NCBI RefSeq assembly: GCF_001064145.1
Contig: NZ_JVOJ01000031.1
Coordinates: 383-36,202 of the forward strand
DNA length: 35,820 nucleotides
Source: Sanguibacter keddieii
GTDB lineage: Bacteria; Actinomycetota; Actinomycetes; Actinomycetales; Actinomycetaceae
Direction of reading: 5' to 3'
The notes below the pieces were generated by a model. That model did not search any database. It was not told the origin of the DNA and saw only the letters and a program-made list of their open reading frames with translations. The translations under genes were made by a program, and so were the position numbers. This document shows, piece by piece, positions 15,769 through 23,823 of this stretch (positions are counted from its first letter, which is position 1; each line of letters opens with the position of its first letter).

Positions 15769-15864
15769 GGTGCCCAGCGGCGCGGTCCACGTGCGGCGGT
15801 AGTGCCCGCCCTCGGGGTGGGGCGCGAGGCCCATGGCGTCAATCAGCGGGGACACGTCGGTCAT
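15769..15864 (-). pseudogene. Truncated cupin (DUF985-type) fragment
   Basis: From the ATG at 15864 the translation is MTDVSPLIDAMGLAPHPEGG followed by HYRRTW, the characteristic N-terminus of DUF985/cupin_5 proteins, whose HPEGG..Y motif leads the barrel. Homology stops after about 30 residues; the rest of the roughly 150-residue barrel is absent and the frame continues as Arg-rich noise into the 50-aa gene. GGAG 8 nt upstream remains. It is a 3'-deleted remnant at the end of the amidohydrolase transcript. Confidence 0.65.
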
Positions 15865-15917
15865 GCGACACTCCAAACGAAGGGAAAGGGAGGCTGAGCG
15901 AAAGGGAAACGAAGGGG

Positions 15918-17210
15918 TCAGCGCGAGGTCGAGTAGCGCACGCGCCCGGACACGACGGTTTCGACGACGCGACCGGCGCCGTGGCGGGCGACGGTGTCGA
16001 TCGTCTCCACGATCGAGGTGACGGGCACGTCGACGACGCACATGTCGGCGACTGCGCCCGACTGGAGCTGGCCGAGGCGGTCGGGGCCGGTCGCCAGGCC
16101 CATCGCGGTGGCACCGCCCAGGGTCGCGGCCTGCAGGAGGCGGCGCGCCAGGTCCTGGTCCTCGTAGCCCTGAGAACGCGCCAGGTCGAAGAGGAGGGCG
16201 ACGTCCTCGAGCAGGTCGAGGGAGGGGGAGGAGGACAGGGAGTCCGTTCCCACCGCGATCATGTTGCCCTCGTCAAGGTAGGCGCCGACGGGCGGCGCAT
16301 CCAGGCCGATCACGCGATTCGAGCGCGGGCACAGCGCAACCGCCGTCTGGCGGGCGCGCAGGCGCCTGCGGTCGTCGGCGCGCATGTACACGCCGTGCGC
16401 GACGTGGCAGTCGGGTCCGAGGACGCCCAGCTGATCGACGAACTGCGTCGAGGAGAAGCCACCTCCGCGCGAGCGCATCGCCGTGAACGATGAGGAGTGC
16501 TCGCTCTTCCACAGGTCGGCCAGGGCGGTCGTGCGCGTTTCGGACCATTCGGCCTCGGAGTGGGACTCGCCCAGGTGAATGTGGATGCGCATGCCGCGGC
16601 GCCTGGCCATGTCCGGCAGATCCAGGAGCGGCTCGGCGTCGAGGGAGTAGGGGGCGTGCGGGGAGATGCCCACGGCCGGAGGGGTCGGCATCGCGTCGAG
16701 GGATGCGGAGACCTCACGCTCACCGCGGGCCCGCCACTCCTCGTTCGACCAGCCCATGACCTCCCAGTAGGCGACGCCGTGCAGGCCCGCGTCGTGCAGC
16801 GCCGAGGCCGCGGCTGCGTCCGTCACCACGTCGGCGGCGGCGGTCGTGCCGCCCTCCAGGAGCAGGCGCGCGCCCGCGGCCGCGTCCCCTGCCCAGTCCA
16901 GACCGCTCGCGTCGTAGACCTTGTCGAAGGCGCGCGCCCAGTCGTCGAAACCCCGATACTGACCCGCGCCCACGGACGCCATGCCCGTGTATTGCAGGTG
17001 CGTGTGCGCATTGACGAGGCCGGGGAGCAGCACGCCGTCAAAGCGGCGTTCGGTGAAGGAAAGGCCGCGCTGCGTGAGCGTGTTGATGACCCAGTCGCGC
17101 GCTCCCACGTGCTCGATGCGTCCGTTGCGCACGGCGACAGCGCCGTCGAGGATCGAGGGGGCGGTGATCGGGATGACTATGCCGGCGGACCAGACGACCA
17201 CGTCGCTCAT
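15918..17210 (-). CDS. Amidohydrolase / metal-dependent deaminase family protein
   Basis: A 430-residue TIM-barrel amidohydrolase of the chlorohydrolase/deaminase group. Metal ligands include His69 and His71 (VNAHTHLQ), the His in IHIHLGES, the His in VAHGVY and the Asp in GTDSLSS. The N-terminal and C-terminal beta-sandwich strands are present (GAVAVRNGRIEHVGARD; GAVADMCVVDVPVTSIVETI). This group deaminates adenosine, SAH, 5'-deoxyadenosine, guanine or aminofutalosine-type substrates. It lies directly downstream of the adenosylhomocysteinase-like gene (83-bp gap), so an S-adenosyl compound is a reasonable guess for its substrate. GAAAGG lies 6 nt before the ATG. Confidence 0.88.
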   Translation of the reverse strand: MSDVVVWSAGIVIPITAPSILDGAVAVRNGRIEHVGARDWVINTLTQRGLSFTERRFDGVLLPGLVNAHTHLQYTGMASVGAGQYRGFDDWARAFDKVYDASGLDWAGDAAAGARLLLEGGTTAAADVVTDAAAASALHDAGLHGVAYWEVMGWSNEEWRARGEREVSASLDAMPTPPAVGISPHAPYSLDAEPLLDLPDMARRRGMRIHIHLGESHSEAEWSETRTTALADLWKSEHSSSFTAMRSRGGGFSSTQFVDQLGVLGPDCHVAHGVYMRADDRRRLRARQTAVALCPRSNRVIGLDAPPVGAYLDEGNMIAVGTDSLSSSPSLDLLEDVALLFDLARSQGYEDQDLARRLLQAATLGGATAMGLATGPDRLGQLQSGAVADMCVVDVPVTSIVETIDTVARHGAGRVVETVVSGRVRYSTSR

Positions 17211-17293
17211 GGGGGACCTTTCAGTGGGGAACGCTGACTAACAGTGTAGAAGCGGGGCGGGGGCGACAGCCCGCGGGTGGGCGTGAGCTGCGA

Positions 17294-18760
17294 CTATGAC
17301 AGGGATAGGGCGGCCAGCGCGGCCGCGGCCACCGCGTCGTCGGCCTCGCGCGGCAGGTCGTGCAGGCCGGGAGCCAGCTCGCCTTCGTGGGTGAGGAGCT
17401 CGCGTAGGGACGCCAGCTGCACGCCGAAGCTCATGTCCATGATCTCGATGGGGTTCCCTTCGCCCGCCGTGTAGTTGATGCCCTCCCCGCGCTCGAGGAT
17501 GCGCAGCATCTTGCCGGAGGGGCTGGTCAGGGTCTGCACGTGGGGATCGCCTAACTCGGCCATGACCCAGGAGGCGGCCACTGCCTCGTCGATGGACACC
17601 TCCCCGTCGACGCCGCCGGCGACCGTGACGATCGCGCCGCCCGGCGCCGCCTCCAGCGCGCTCAGCGGGATCGTTGCCCGCTCGCCCGTCGCGGAGATCA
17701 GCATGCCTGCGCTCGCAGCTGCCTCCTGAAGCGAGGCCACGGCGAACCCGTCCATCGACGCCTGTAGGGCGCGCACGGGGTCCAGCTCCACGACGGTCAC
17801 GTGGGCGCCGAGCGCCGCGCCGAAGCGCGCGCAGCCGCGGCCCACGTCGCCGTAGCCGATGACGACGACGCTCATCCCCGCCACGGGCGCGCCCACGCCG
17901 CGCAGGTCGATCAGGTCGAGGATCGTCGTCCAGCACGACTGACCCGTCCCGTAGGCGTTGTCGAACAGGGTCTTGGAACGCGCATCGTTCGAGGCCAGGA
18001 CCGGAATGCGCAGGTCGAAGGAACGCAGGGGGCGCAGCCCCGAGGTGGTCTCCTCCGCCGCGCCGACCAGCGCGTCCAGGACGCCCGGGCAGCGCTGGGT
18101 ATCGTGCGCCAGGCGGATCAGGTGGGAGCCGTCATCCAGGAGAAATTCGCTGCGCTGGGCCAAAAACTCGCGCGCGAGCTCCCACTCGCGCTCGCGGGAG
18201 GCTGCCGAGTCCGCAAACACGGGGATACCGGCGTCGCGCAGGTGGGCCGCGACGTCCTCGCGGGTCTCGGACGCCCAGCCGAAGACGCTCACGCGCGCCC
18301 CGGCCTCGGAGAGCATGAGGGCCAGGGCGGCCGTCTTCGGCTCCAGGACGAGGGAGAGCCCCACGCTTCGGCCCGCCACCAGGGGAGCCAGGGCGCGTGC
18401 CGCCGCCTCGGTGACCGGCATGTGGGCGCGCGCCCACTCGATGCGTCCCTCGTCGCCAGGGCCCGTGATGGTGCGCCCGTCGGGGGCGATGACGGCGCGG
18501 AAGACGCCGCCGGGCACCAGGACCGTGATCGCCCCGGGCCTCGGGGCGGCGTCCTCCTCGAGCGAGAAGACGACCGGGGGCGAGGCCGGGGTCCCCTCGG
18601 CGTCCGACAGCGGGCGCACGTGTGCGCCGAAGGCGCGCAGCAGGGCGGCGAGCGTCGGGTCGTCCGTCGCGAAGGATCGCCCCGCGATGAGCATGTTCGT
18701 GGCCCGCGCGTAGGCGCGTAGCAGCAGCTGGGCGGCGAGGGGATCCAGGGCGCTGTTCAT
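17294..18760 (-). CDS. Adenosylhomocysteinase-like protein with altered active site
   Basis: A 488-residue relative of S-adenosylhomocysteine hydrolase. Family signatures are the NDARSKTLFDNAYGTGQS segment (Lys263 and Asp267 equal the conserved Lys/Asp), the NAD motif GYGDVGRG (302-309) and INYTAGEGNPIEIMDMSFG near the C-terminus. By eye, residues 107 onward align with normal enzymes. The catalytic His of the LHLE segment is Val138, the Asp of STQD is Glu168, the His of the IGHF segment is Gly, and the GHP His is Asn436. The first 105 residues have no counterpart that I recognise. It may use a different substrate or have lost hydrolysis. TACGTT ends 6 nt before the ATG, so it may be leaderless. 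Confidence 0.85.
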   Translation of the reverse strand: MNSALDPLAAQLLLRAYARATNMLIAGRSFATDDPTLAALLRAFGAHVRPLSDAEGTPASPPVVFSLEEDAAPRPGAITVLVPGGVFRAVIAPDGRTITGPGDEGRIEWARAHMPVTEAAARALAPLVAGRSVGLSLVLEPKTAALALMLSEAGARVSVFGWASETREDVAAHLRDAGIPVFADSAASREREWELAREFLAQRSEFLLDDGSHLIRLAHDTQRCPGVLDALVGAAEETTSGLRPLRSFDLRIPVLASNDARSKTLFDNAYGTGQSCWTTILDLIDLRGVGAPVAGMSVVVIGYGDVGRGCARFGAALGAHVTVVELDPVRALQASMDGFAVASLQEAAASAGMLISATGERATIPLSALEAAPGGAIVTVAGGVDGEVSIDEAVAASWVMAELGDPHVQTLTSPSGKMLRILERGEGINYTAGEGNPIEIMDMSFGVQLASLRELLTHEGELAPGLHDLPREADDAVAAAALAALSLS

Positions 18761-18864
18761 GCGTCAAACGTAGCAACTGCGGCGTCGATGTCGGGGGACT
18801 CTCAGGGGGCGACCAGGGCAGCCCCTCATAGAAACGCGCGGGGCTGCGGGCCTATCGTTCACAC

Positions 18865-19590
18865 ATGACACACGACACGGCGGGTCTGGTGACCCGAGCA
18901 CTGACGAAGACATACATGCGTGGGAACACGCCCGTCCATGCGCTGGCAGGCGTCGACCTGACCCTCCCGCAGGGCACGCAGGTGGCGATCATGGGCCCCT
19001 CGGGCTCCGGTAAGACGACGCTCCTGCACTGCCTGGCGGGCGTGCTGCGCCCCAGCTCCGGGTCAATCATGCTCGACGGCGAGGAGATGACGACCATGTC
19101 GGAGCGGGTGCTCTCCGACCTGCGCCTGCGCCGCTTCGGCTTCGTGTTCCAGGACGGCCAGCTTCTGCCCGAGCTGCCCACGCAGGAGAACATCGCGATG
19201 CCCCTCATGCTCGCGGGTACGCCCAAGTCGCAGGCCCTGAGCCGCGCACGCGAGATCCTGACGAACCTCGGCCTCGACGGTGCCGGCCCCTACCGCCCCG
19301 GCCAACTCTCGGGCGGCCAAGCCCAGCGCGTCGCGATCGGGCGTGCGCTCGCCACCGATCCTTCGGTGATTTTTGCGGATGAGCCCACGGGCGCCCTCGA
19401 CCAGGCAACCGGCGGCGAGGTCATGTCCCTCCTGACGAGCGCCTGCGCCTCCACCGGCGCATCCCTCGTCCTCGTCACCCACGACCCCGCCGTCGCCGCG
19501 CGCCTGCCGCACACGATCCACGTGCGCGACGGCCGCATCTCCCTCGAGGCCCGAGGCAGTGGAACCTCCGGCCAGGGGGTGGCCCGATGA
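18865..19590 (+). CDS. ABC exporter ATP-binding protein (MacB/LolD family)
   Basis: A 241-residue ATPase with Walker A GPSGSGKTT (44-52), signature LSGGQAQRVAIGRAL, Walker B VIFADEPTGALD and switch His in VTHDPAVAAR. The FVFQDGQLLPELPTQENIAM segment is typical of the group that partners FtsX-type permeases. The ATG at 18865 lies 6 nt after TATCGT with no Shine-Dalgarno, suggesting a leaderless start. Its stop overlaps the permease ATG (ATGA). It drives mechanotransmission rather than classical uptake; substrates may be peptides, antibiotics or lipids. Confidence 0.95.
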   Translation: MTHDTAGLVTRALTKTYMRGNTPVHALAGVDLTLPQGTQVAIMGPSGSGKTTLLHCLAGVLRPSSGSIMLDGEEMTTMSERVLSDLRLRRFGFVFQDGQLLPELPTQENIAMPLMLAGTPKSQALSRAREILTNLGLDGAGPYRPGQLSGGQAQRVAIGRALATDPSVIFADEPTGALDQATGGEVMSLLTSACASTGASLVLVTHDPAVAARLPHTIHVRDGRISLEARGSGTSGQGVAR

Positions 19591-20954
19591 GCGCCGTGCG
19601 CACAGCCGCCGGAGCGCTCCTGCGGTCACGCGACCGGGCGACGAGTGTCCTCACGGTCGCTGCCTTCGCCCTGCCGCACGCGTTCCTGCTCGCGGTCACC
19701 GGCGGCGTCATGGCCTTCGGGGCGAGAGCCGCCGTGGCTGCCACGTCTGCCACGGGCGATGACCCGTCGAGCCTCGACGGGATGGCGCCCTTCTACGTGA
19801 TGCTTGCGTACTTCGCGGCCACTCTGCTCGTCGTCCCCATCATCTCGATGGGGGCAGCGGCCGCGCGCCTGGGCATGAGCAGGCGTGAGCGTGACCTCGC
19901 GGTCCTGCGCCTCGTTGGCCTCGCGCCGGGAAAAACGAAGCTCGCCTGCATCCTCGAGACCTGCGTGTTTGCGGTTGTCGGCGTCGTCGTCGGCTCGATC
20001 CTGTACGCCGTGACACTGCCCGCGTGGGGTGCGCTGTCCTTCCAGGGCCGCCCGATGGGGGCCAGCGAGATGTGGGTGGGAGTTGTGGCCCTCCTCGTCG
20101 AGGGGCTCGCCATGATCCTCCTGGCCGCCCTGTCCTCGTGGCTGGCCATGCGCAAGGTCGCGATCACGCCGCTGGGCGTCGCACGCCGCACGCAGGCGGG
20201 CCGTGTGAGCGCGGTCGGCCCCGTCCTCGGCCTGGTCCTCCTCGTCCTCTGGCTGAGCGTCGGCACCCTCGCGATGAACCTGGGGACTGCTATCGGCATG
20301 GCCGTGTTCATGGGCTTCATGGGTGCGATCTTCCTGATCGTCAACCTGGTGGGCGTCTGGTCGATCAGCCTCATGGGTCGCATCATGGCTCGGGCCTCGC
20401 GCACCCCTCAGATGATGGTGGCTGGGCGTCGCATGGCCGACGACCCGCGCGCCGTGTGGCGCTCCTTCGGGGCTGTCGCCCTCGTCGGGTTCCTCGTGGG
20501 CATCATGTATCCGGCGAGTGATTCGATCTCGATGAGCGGGGATAGCGCGGACGAGGTCGCCCGCATCGTCATCGGCGACATCAACAGGGGCATGCTGCTC
20601 ACCTTCGCGATCACCCTCGCCCTGGGCGCCGTGTCGACCGCGGTCAACCAGTCGATTCGCGTCCTCGACTCCGCCGACCAGGTACGAGCCCTGTCCTACA
20701 TGGGGTCGCCGCGCGGCTTCATGGACCGCAGCCGTCGCCTCGAGGTCGCGATTCCCGCGTTCGTCATGATCGTCGGCTCGATGCTGCTCGGCATGGTGTT
20801 CATGTCGCCGATGCTTGCGGCAGGCGGGGGAAAGGGCTTCCTCGTCGCGCTCGCCTCGGCGATTGTGGGCGTCATTCTCATCGTCGTTGCCTCCGAGGCG
20901 ACCGTGCCGCTGCGCCGACGAATCCTCGCGAGCGTGCGCGAGGGACGGGAGTAG
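19587..20954 (+). CDS. FtsX-like ABC permease
   Basis: A 455-residue membrane protein with about ten hydrophobic segments. The FtsX core is recognised at LRLVGLAPGKTKLACILETC, followed by FAVVGVVVGSILY, and a second similar module near residue 345-400 (VRALSYMGSPRGFMDRSRRL). The duplicated architecture without a large extracellular domain resembles actinobacterial and BceB-like exporters in reduced form. The start overlaps the ATPase stop. With the ATPase it should form a two-gene exporter; no sensor kinase or substrate gene is adjacent to name the cargo. Confidence 0.92.
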   Translation: MSAVRTAAGALLRSRDRATSVLTVAAFALPHAFLLAVTGGVMAFGARAAVAATSATGDDPSSLDGMAPFYVMLAYFAATLLVVPIISMGAAAARLGMSRRERDLAVLRLVGLAPGKTKLACILETCVFAVVGVVVGSILYAVTLPAWGALSFQGRPMGASEMWVGVVALLVEGLAMILLAALSSWLAMRKVAITPLGVARRTQAGRVSAVGPVLGLVLLVLWLSVGTLAMNLGTAIGMAVFMGFMGAIFLIVNLVGVWSISLMGRIMARASRTPQMMVAGRRMADDPRAVWRSFGAVALVGFLVGIMYPASDSISMSGDSADEVARIVIGDINRGMLLTFAITLALGAVSTAVNQSIRVLDSADQVRALSYMGSPRGFMDRSRRLEVAIPAFVMIVGSMLLGMVFMSPMLAAGGGKGFLVALASAIVGVILIVVASEATVPLRRRILASVREGRE

Positions 20955-21023
20955 AGCGCTCGTCGCTAGTCGCGTGGTCCGAGCTACGGGGAATGTAAAA
21001 CCGTCGGGGGCGCGAGTGCATGG

Positions 21024-21057
21024 AGAAGGGGGCGAACCTCTTGGTTCGCCCCCTTCT
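21024..21057. terminator. Bidirectional hairpin terminator
   Basis: A perfect 15-bp stem AGAAGGGGGCGAACC/GGTTCGCCCCCTTCT with loop TCTT. It sits between the convergent permease and the 70-aa gene, 7 nt from the latter's stop. There is no T tract. Confidence 0.7.
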
Positions 21058-21063
21058 GGTAGC

Positions 21064-21276
21064 TCACTTCTCGAGCTTGTCCTTGACGTCCTCTGCCTTG
21101 TCCTTGGCGTCCTCGGCGGCATCTTCGACCTTGTCCTTGGCGTCTTCTGCCTTGTCCTTGGCGTCGCCAGCGAGCTCAGCAAGCTTGTCCTTGGCTTCTT
21201 CAGCCTTCTCCTTGGTCGCGTCAACGACCTTCTCGAAGCCTTCTTCAGCCTTCTTGGCCAGATCTTCCAGACTCAT
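21064..21276 (-). CDS. LEA-like small charged helical protein
   Basis: A 70-residue protein opening MSLEDLAKKAEEGFEK and continuing with repeats of DAKDKAED/DAKDKVED to the C-terminal DKLEK. Ala, Lys, Asp and Glu make up most of it, and the spacing gives amphipathic 11- or 7-residue repeats like group-3 LEA proteins. GGAGAG lies 4 nt before the ATG. The N-terminus matches the 50-aa protein at 15533-15685, so the two are paralogs in separate loci with the same arrangement: strong ribosome site and a terminator just past the stop. A role in desiccation or osmotic stress, or as a partner-binding coiled coil, is possible but unproven. Confidence 0.8.
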   Translation of the reverse strand: MSLEDLAKKAEEGFEKVVDATKEKAEEAKDKLAELAGDAKDKAEDAKDKVEDAAEDAKDKAEDVKDKLEK

Positions 21277-21486
21277 GGTTCTCTCCTCGAAATAGGGGCG
21301 TTCAATACTCTGAGCGAACGTGACCAGTCTAACATATGGTGTGATGGGTGACTAATTTTTTACAAGGGGATGCAAGGTATCTGTCGATTCATTGCCCCGA
21401 TCGAACAGGTTGAAGTGCAAGAAGGAAAATGGGTGTGATGTGCACCTCATGGGTGCTAGGATTGCGCCATTTACACCGCAATAGTC

Positions 21487-21789
21487 GATGGAGACATCGT
21501 GTATCGCTCGCCTTCCCAGTACCCGCACGCGGAGGGGGTCGGTGGGGCCGCGCGAGGAGCGTAGGTTACCAGGCCAGCCGCGCCTCGCCGGCGCCCCGCG
21601 CCGCCCTCGTATCCGCCCGCCGTGCGCTCGAGCGTGCGCGCGCGAGCCGACCTCGACGAGGAGATCTTCTCCCTATCCGCCTCGATCCAATGCCCGCTGT
21701 CCGTGGGTACGCGGCGCTTTTCGCGCCTCGGGGCTTTCATCGCCGCCGTGCTGGCCCCTGCTGCGGCTGCGCTATGGTGGTGGTGCTGA
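21487..21789 (+). pseudogene. Possible interrupted small membrane-protein gene
   Basis: In one frame, GDIVYRSPSQYPHAEGVGG runs to a TAG at 21562-21564. The same frame then reads on as a Pro-rich stretch (RRRPAPPSYPPAV), a soluble segment (ADLDEEIFSLSASIQCPLSV) and a final hydrophobic helix (GAFIAAVLAPAAAALWWW) ending TGA at 21787-21789. This Pro-rich tail plus membrane helix looks protein-like and resembles the membrane proteins at 23327-24843 in style. A GTG at 21622 could start a 55-residue version. The evidence is compositional only. The rest of 21277-21486 holds the promoter region of the small gene and nothing else that I can see. Confidence 0.25.
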
Positions 21790-21857
21790 GACGATCTCGA
21801 CTCCCCCGAATGGAACGGAGGGTCGTGACGGCCTCGGTTCCATCATCTGGAGGTGTT

Positions 21858-22295
21858 GTGTTCCTCGTCGGATTTCTTCTGCTTGCTGCCCCCGTCCTAT
21901 TTGTTGCCTTCCTGGCGCTGGCTGTCGACGTCACGGCAGCAAAAAGTCGTGAAAGAAAGGCCGCCGATGAGGTGGCGCGGGCCAATCTAGCCGATGGATC
22001 TGCGGACAACGCGGGCGAGTTGATCCGCGAGAAACAGCGCCGGGGTTCGAGTGTGGTGCGCGTCTGCGTCATCCTGGGTTTCGTCCTCACCGGAAGTATG
22101 TTGTACCTGCCGCCGTTGGCCTGGCTCGCCAGCTTTTTTGATCCGGACGGTAACCCGCCCGCAGTCGCCATGAACTTGGCCTTCCTCTCCGCGCTGATCT
22201 TCGTCGCCCCGTTCGGCATGCTTGCGTTCCTGTGCGCCCTCCTCGTGCGCATCTTCGAAAAAGGCAAAGAGAGGGATCAGGAGCGCTCAGAGTGA
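21858..22295 (+). CDS. Three-helix membrane protein of unknown function
   Basis: A 145-residue protein. GTG 21858 is preceded by TGGAGG with a 4-nt spacer, which decides the start over longer open reading. The first helix starts at the N-terminus (VGFLLLAAPVLFVAFLALAV), then a charged cytoplasmic segment (KSRERKAADEVARANLADGS), a second helix (VCVILGFVLTGSMLYLPPLA) and a third (FLSALIFVAPFGMLAFLCAL), ending in a charged tail. No family is recognised. It precedes the HAD phosphatase gene, separated by a degenerate palindromic element at 22311-22341. Confidence 0.7.
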   Translation: MFLVGFLLLAAPVLFVAFLALAVDVTAAKSRERKAADEVARANLADGSADNAGELIREKQRRGSSVVRVCVILGFVLTGSMLYLPPLAWLASFFDPDGNPPAVAMNLAFLSALIFVAPFGMLAFLCALLVRIFEKGKERDQERSE

Positions 22296-22310
22296 CCATG
22301 TGTGTACCGC

Positions 22311-22341
22311 ACGAGGTCACGTGAGGTTGCCCCGGCCTCGT
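22311..22341. repeat. Degenerate GACGAGGCC palindromic element
   Basis: ACGAGG (22311-22316) and CCTCGT (22336-22341) are the outer arms of the same element seen at 9437, 30177, 32018 and 34179, here with shorter pairing. It lies just past a gene end. Confidence 0.4.
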
Positions 22342-22386
22342 CGCAGGTCGCGCGCACCCGGGTCCCCGGTCGGGCACAATGGACCC

Positions 22387-23256
22387 ATGACGACACCCAC
22401 CCCCACTGACCCCGCGCGTTACGCGGGCGCCGACCTGCGCCTGGCCGCCGTCGACATGGACGGCACCCTCCTGGACGACGACAAGAACTTCCCGCCCGGC
22501 ATGGACGAGCTGCTCGACCAGATGGACGCGCGTGGCGTCACCTTCGCGCCCGCGTCCGGCCGCCAGGTGTGGACCCTCATCGACATGTTCCCCGGGCGCC
22601 CCGGCATGACCGTCATCGGCGAGAACGGCGGAATCGTCATGCGCGACGGCGTCGAGGTCTCCTCCAGTCCCCTCGACGCCCCCACCATGTGCGAGGCCGT
22701 CCGCCTCGTCCGCGAGGCCACCTCGGGTCCTGACGGGATCGACGGCGGCCTGGTCATGTGCGGCAAGCAATTCGCCTACGTCGAGTGCACCGACGACCGC
22801 TTCGTTGACGGCGTCATGCCCTACTATCACCGCACGAAGCGCGTGGACGATCAGATCGCCATCATCGACGCCATCGAGGCCGGGCAGATCGATGACGCGA
22901 TCGTCAAGCTCGCCGTCTACGTCATCGGACCGGTCGAGGCGCTCGCGGAGGCCACCCTGGCCAACTTCGCCGACACCCACCAGTACGCGATTTCGGGCGC
23001 GAACTGGGCGGACCTGCAGATCCGAGGCGTCGACAAGGGGAGCGCCGTGCGCGACCTGCAGCGCTTCCTGGGGGTGGATCGTTCCCAGACTGCCGTCTTC
23101 GGCGATGCCGGTAATGACCTGTCGATGATGAGCGAGGGGGACCTGTCCTTCGCGATGGCCAACGCCTCGCAGGACGTCGTCGAGGCCGCTCGCTTCGTCG
23201 CCCCCTCGAACAACGAGGCCGGGGTCGCGCAGGTGCTGCGGGCGCTTCTGGTGTAG
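22387..23256 (+). CDS. Cof-type HAD-IIB family phosphatase
   Basis: A 289-residue hydrolase. Motif I DMDGTLL gives catalytic Asp23 and Asp25; motif II lies in FAPASGRQ; motif III includes the Lys in RGVDKGSAV; motif IV is GDAGNDLSMM. The cap between about residues 95 and 205 is of the Cof/IIB type. Such enzymes dephosphorylate sugar phosphates, pyridoxal phosphate or flavin precursors. ATG 22387 lies 6 nt after CACAAT without a Shine-Dalgarno, suggesting a leaderless mRNA. The last five codons of this gene are included in a 133-bp segment that was duplicated downstream. Confidence 0.93.
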   Translation: MTTPTPTDPARYAGADLRLAAVDMDGTLLDDDKNFPPGMDELLDQMDARGVTFAPASGRQVWTLIDMFPGRPGMTVIGENGGIVMRDGVEVSSSPLDAPTMCEAVRLVREATSGPDGIDGGLVMCGKQFAYVECTDDRFVDGVMPYYHRTKRVDDQIAIIDAIEAGQIDDAIVKLAVYVIGPVEALAEATLANFADTHQYAISGANWADLQIRGVDKGSAVRDLQRFLGVDRSQTAVFGDAGNDLSMMSEGDLSFAMANASQDVVEAARFVAPSNNEAGVAQVLRALLV

Positions 23257-23374
23257 CGCTCCGTTGCGTGGGTAGGAACTTACCGTTAATCTCAATTCTT
23301 GAAATACCCGCTGGATGGAGGACCCTGTGAGCACGCCCGGATACACGCAATATGGAGACAGGCCGCCGCAGGGA
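23242..23374 (+). repeat. 133-bp direct repeat, copy 1
   Basis: This segment recurs at 23824-23956 with one difference (T at 23353, C at 23935). It contains the last codons and stop of the HAD gene, the intergenic promoter region, GGAGG and the first 16 codons of the membrane-protein gene. The inclusion of the HAD tail shows that the direction of copying was from here to the downstream site. Confidence 0.95.
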
Positions 23375-23812
23375 GTTCCCCAGGCGGGAGCGCCCGCGCA
23401 GCCCGTGCCGCAGGGGTATTCGACGGCACCCCAGGGATTTGCGCCGGGCTATGCGCCCGTGCCCCAGGGGCCTGTGAAAGTACGGGTTAACTACTTCTCC
23501 CTCGTCTGTGGAATTTGTGTATGGGCGTTCATCGCGCTGTTAGTGCTGGACGCGTGGGTAGAGATGCGCTCACCGGACGCGTCCGCGAGCGGGAATGATA
23601 TTTTCGGCTTCTATCCTCTTTTTGCGCTGGCCCTCGGCGGTCCAGTGAACCTCATCGGTTTCATCGTCGCTTTCTCAAGAGCGAAGGAGAAGCCGGCGAA
23701 ATGGAAGCTCAACAGGCTGGGGATTATCCTCAATGTGAGTCCGTTCATCATCTTTTTCGTTTTTTTCATTATCGCGTTCGTCGCCATGGCTGTGGGGCAG
23801 ATTTTCTCGTAG
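23327..23812 (+). CDS. Pro/Gln-rich tail four-helix membrane protein, family member 1
   Basis: A 161-residue protein. GTG 23327 is chosen because GGAGG lies 5 nt upstream; the in-frame ATG at 23315 overlaps that site. Residues 1-55 are a Pro/Gln/Gly-rich cytoplasmic tail (STPGYTQYGDRPPQ, GVPQAGAPAQP, APGYAPVPQGPV). Hydrophobic segments follow near 58-80, 93-112, 130-150 and at the C-terminus, resembling DUF4190-like membrane proteins with Pro-rich tails. It is paralogous to 24379-24843 (shared APGYAPVPQGPV and helix pattern) and shares its leader and N-terminus with 23909-24376. Function unknown. Confidence 0.75.
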   Translation: MSTPGYTQYGDRPPQGVPQAGAPAQPVPQGYSTAPQGFAPGYAPVPQGPVKVRVNYFSLVCGICVWAFIALLVLDAWVEMRSPDASASGNDIFGFYPLFALALGGPVNLIGFIVAFSRAKEKPAKWKLNRLGIILNVSPFIIFFVFFIIAFVAMAVGQIFS

Positions 23813-23823
23813 GTCGTGAGCGC

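Noticed and set aside
19626-21224. A long antisense frame opposite the FtsX-like permease
   Set aside because: The low-complexity Arg/Asp/His translation is typical of a shadow frame.
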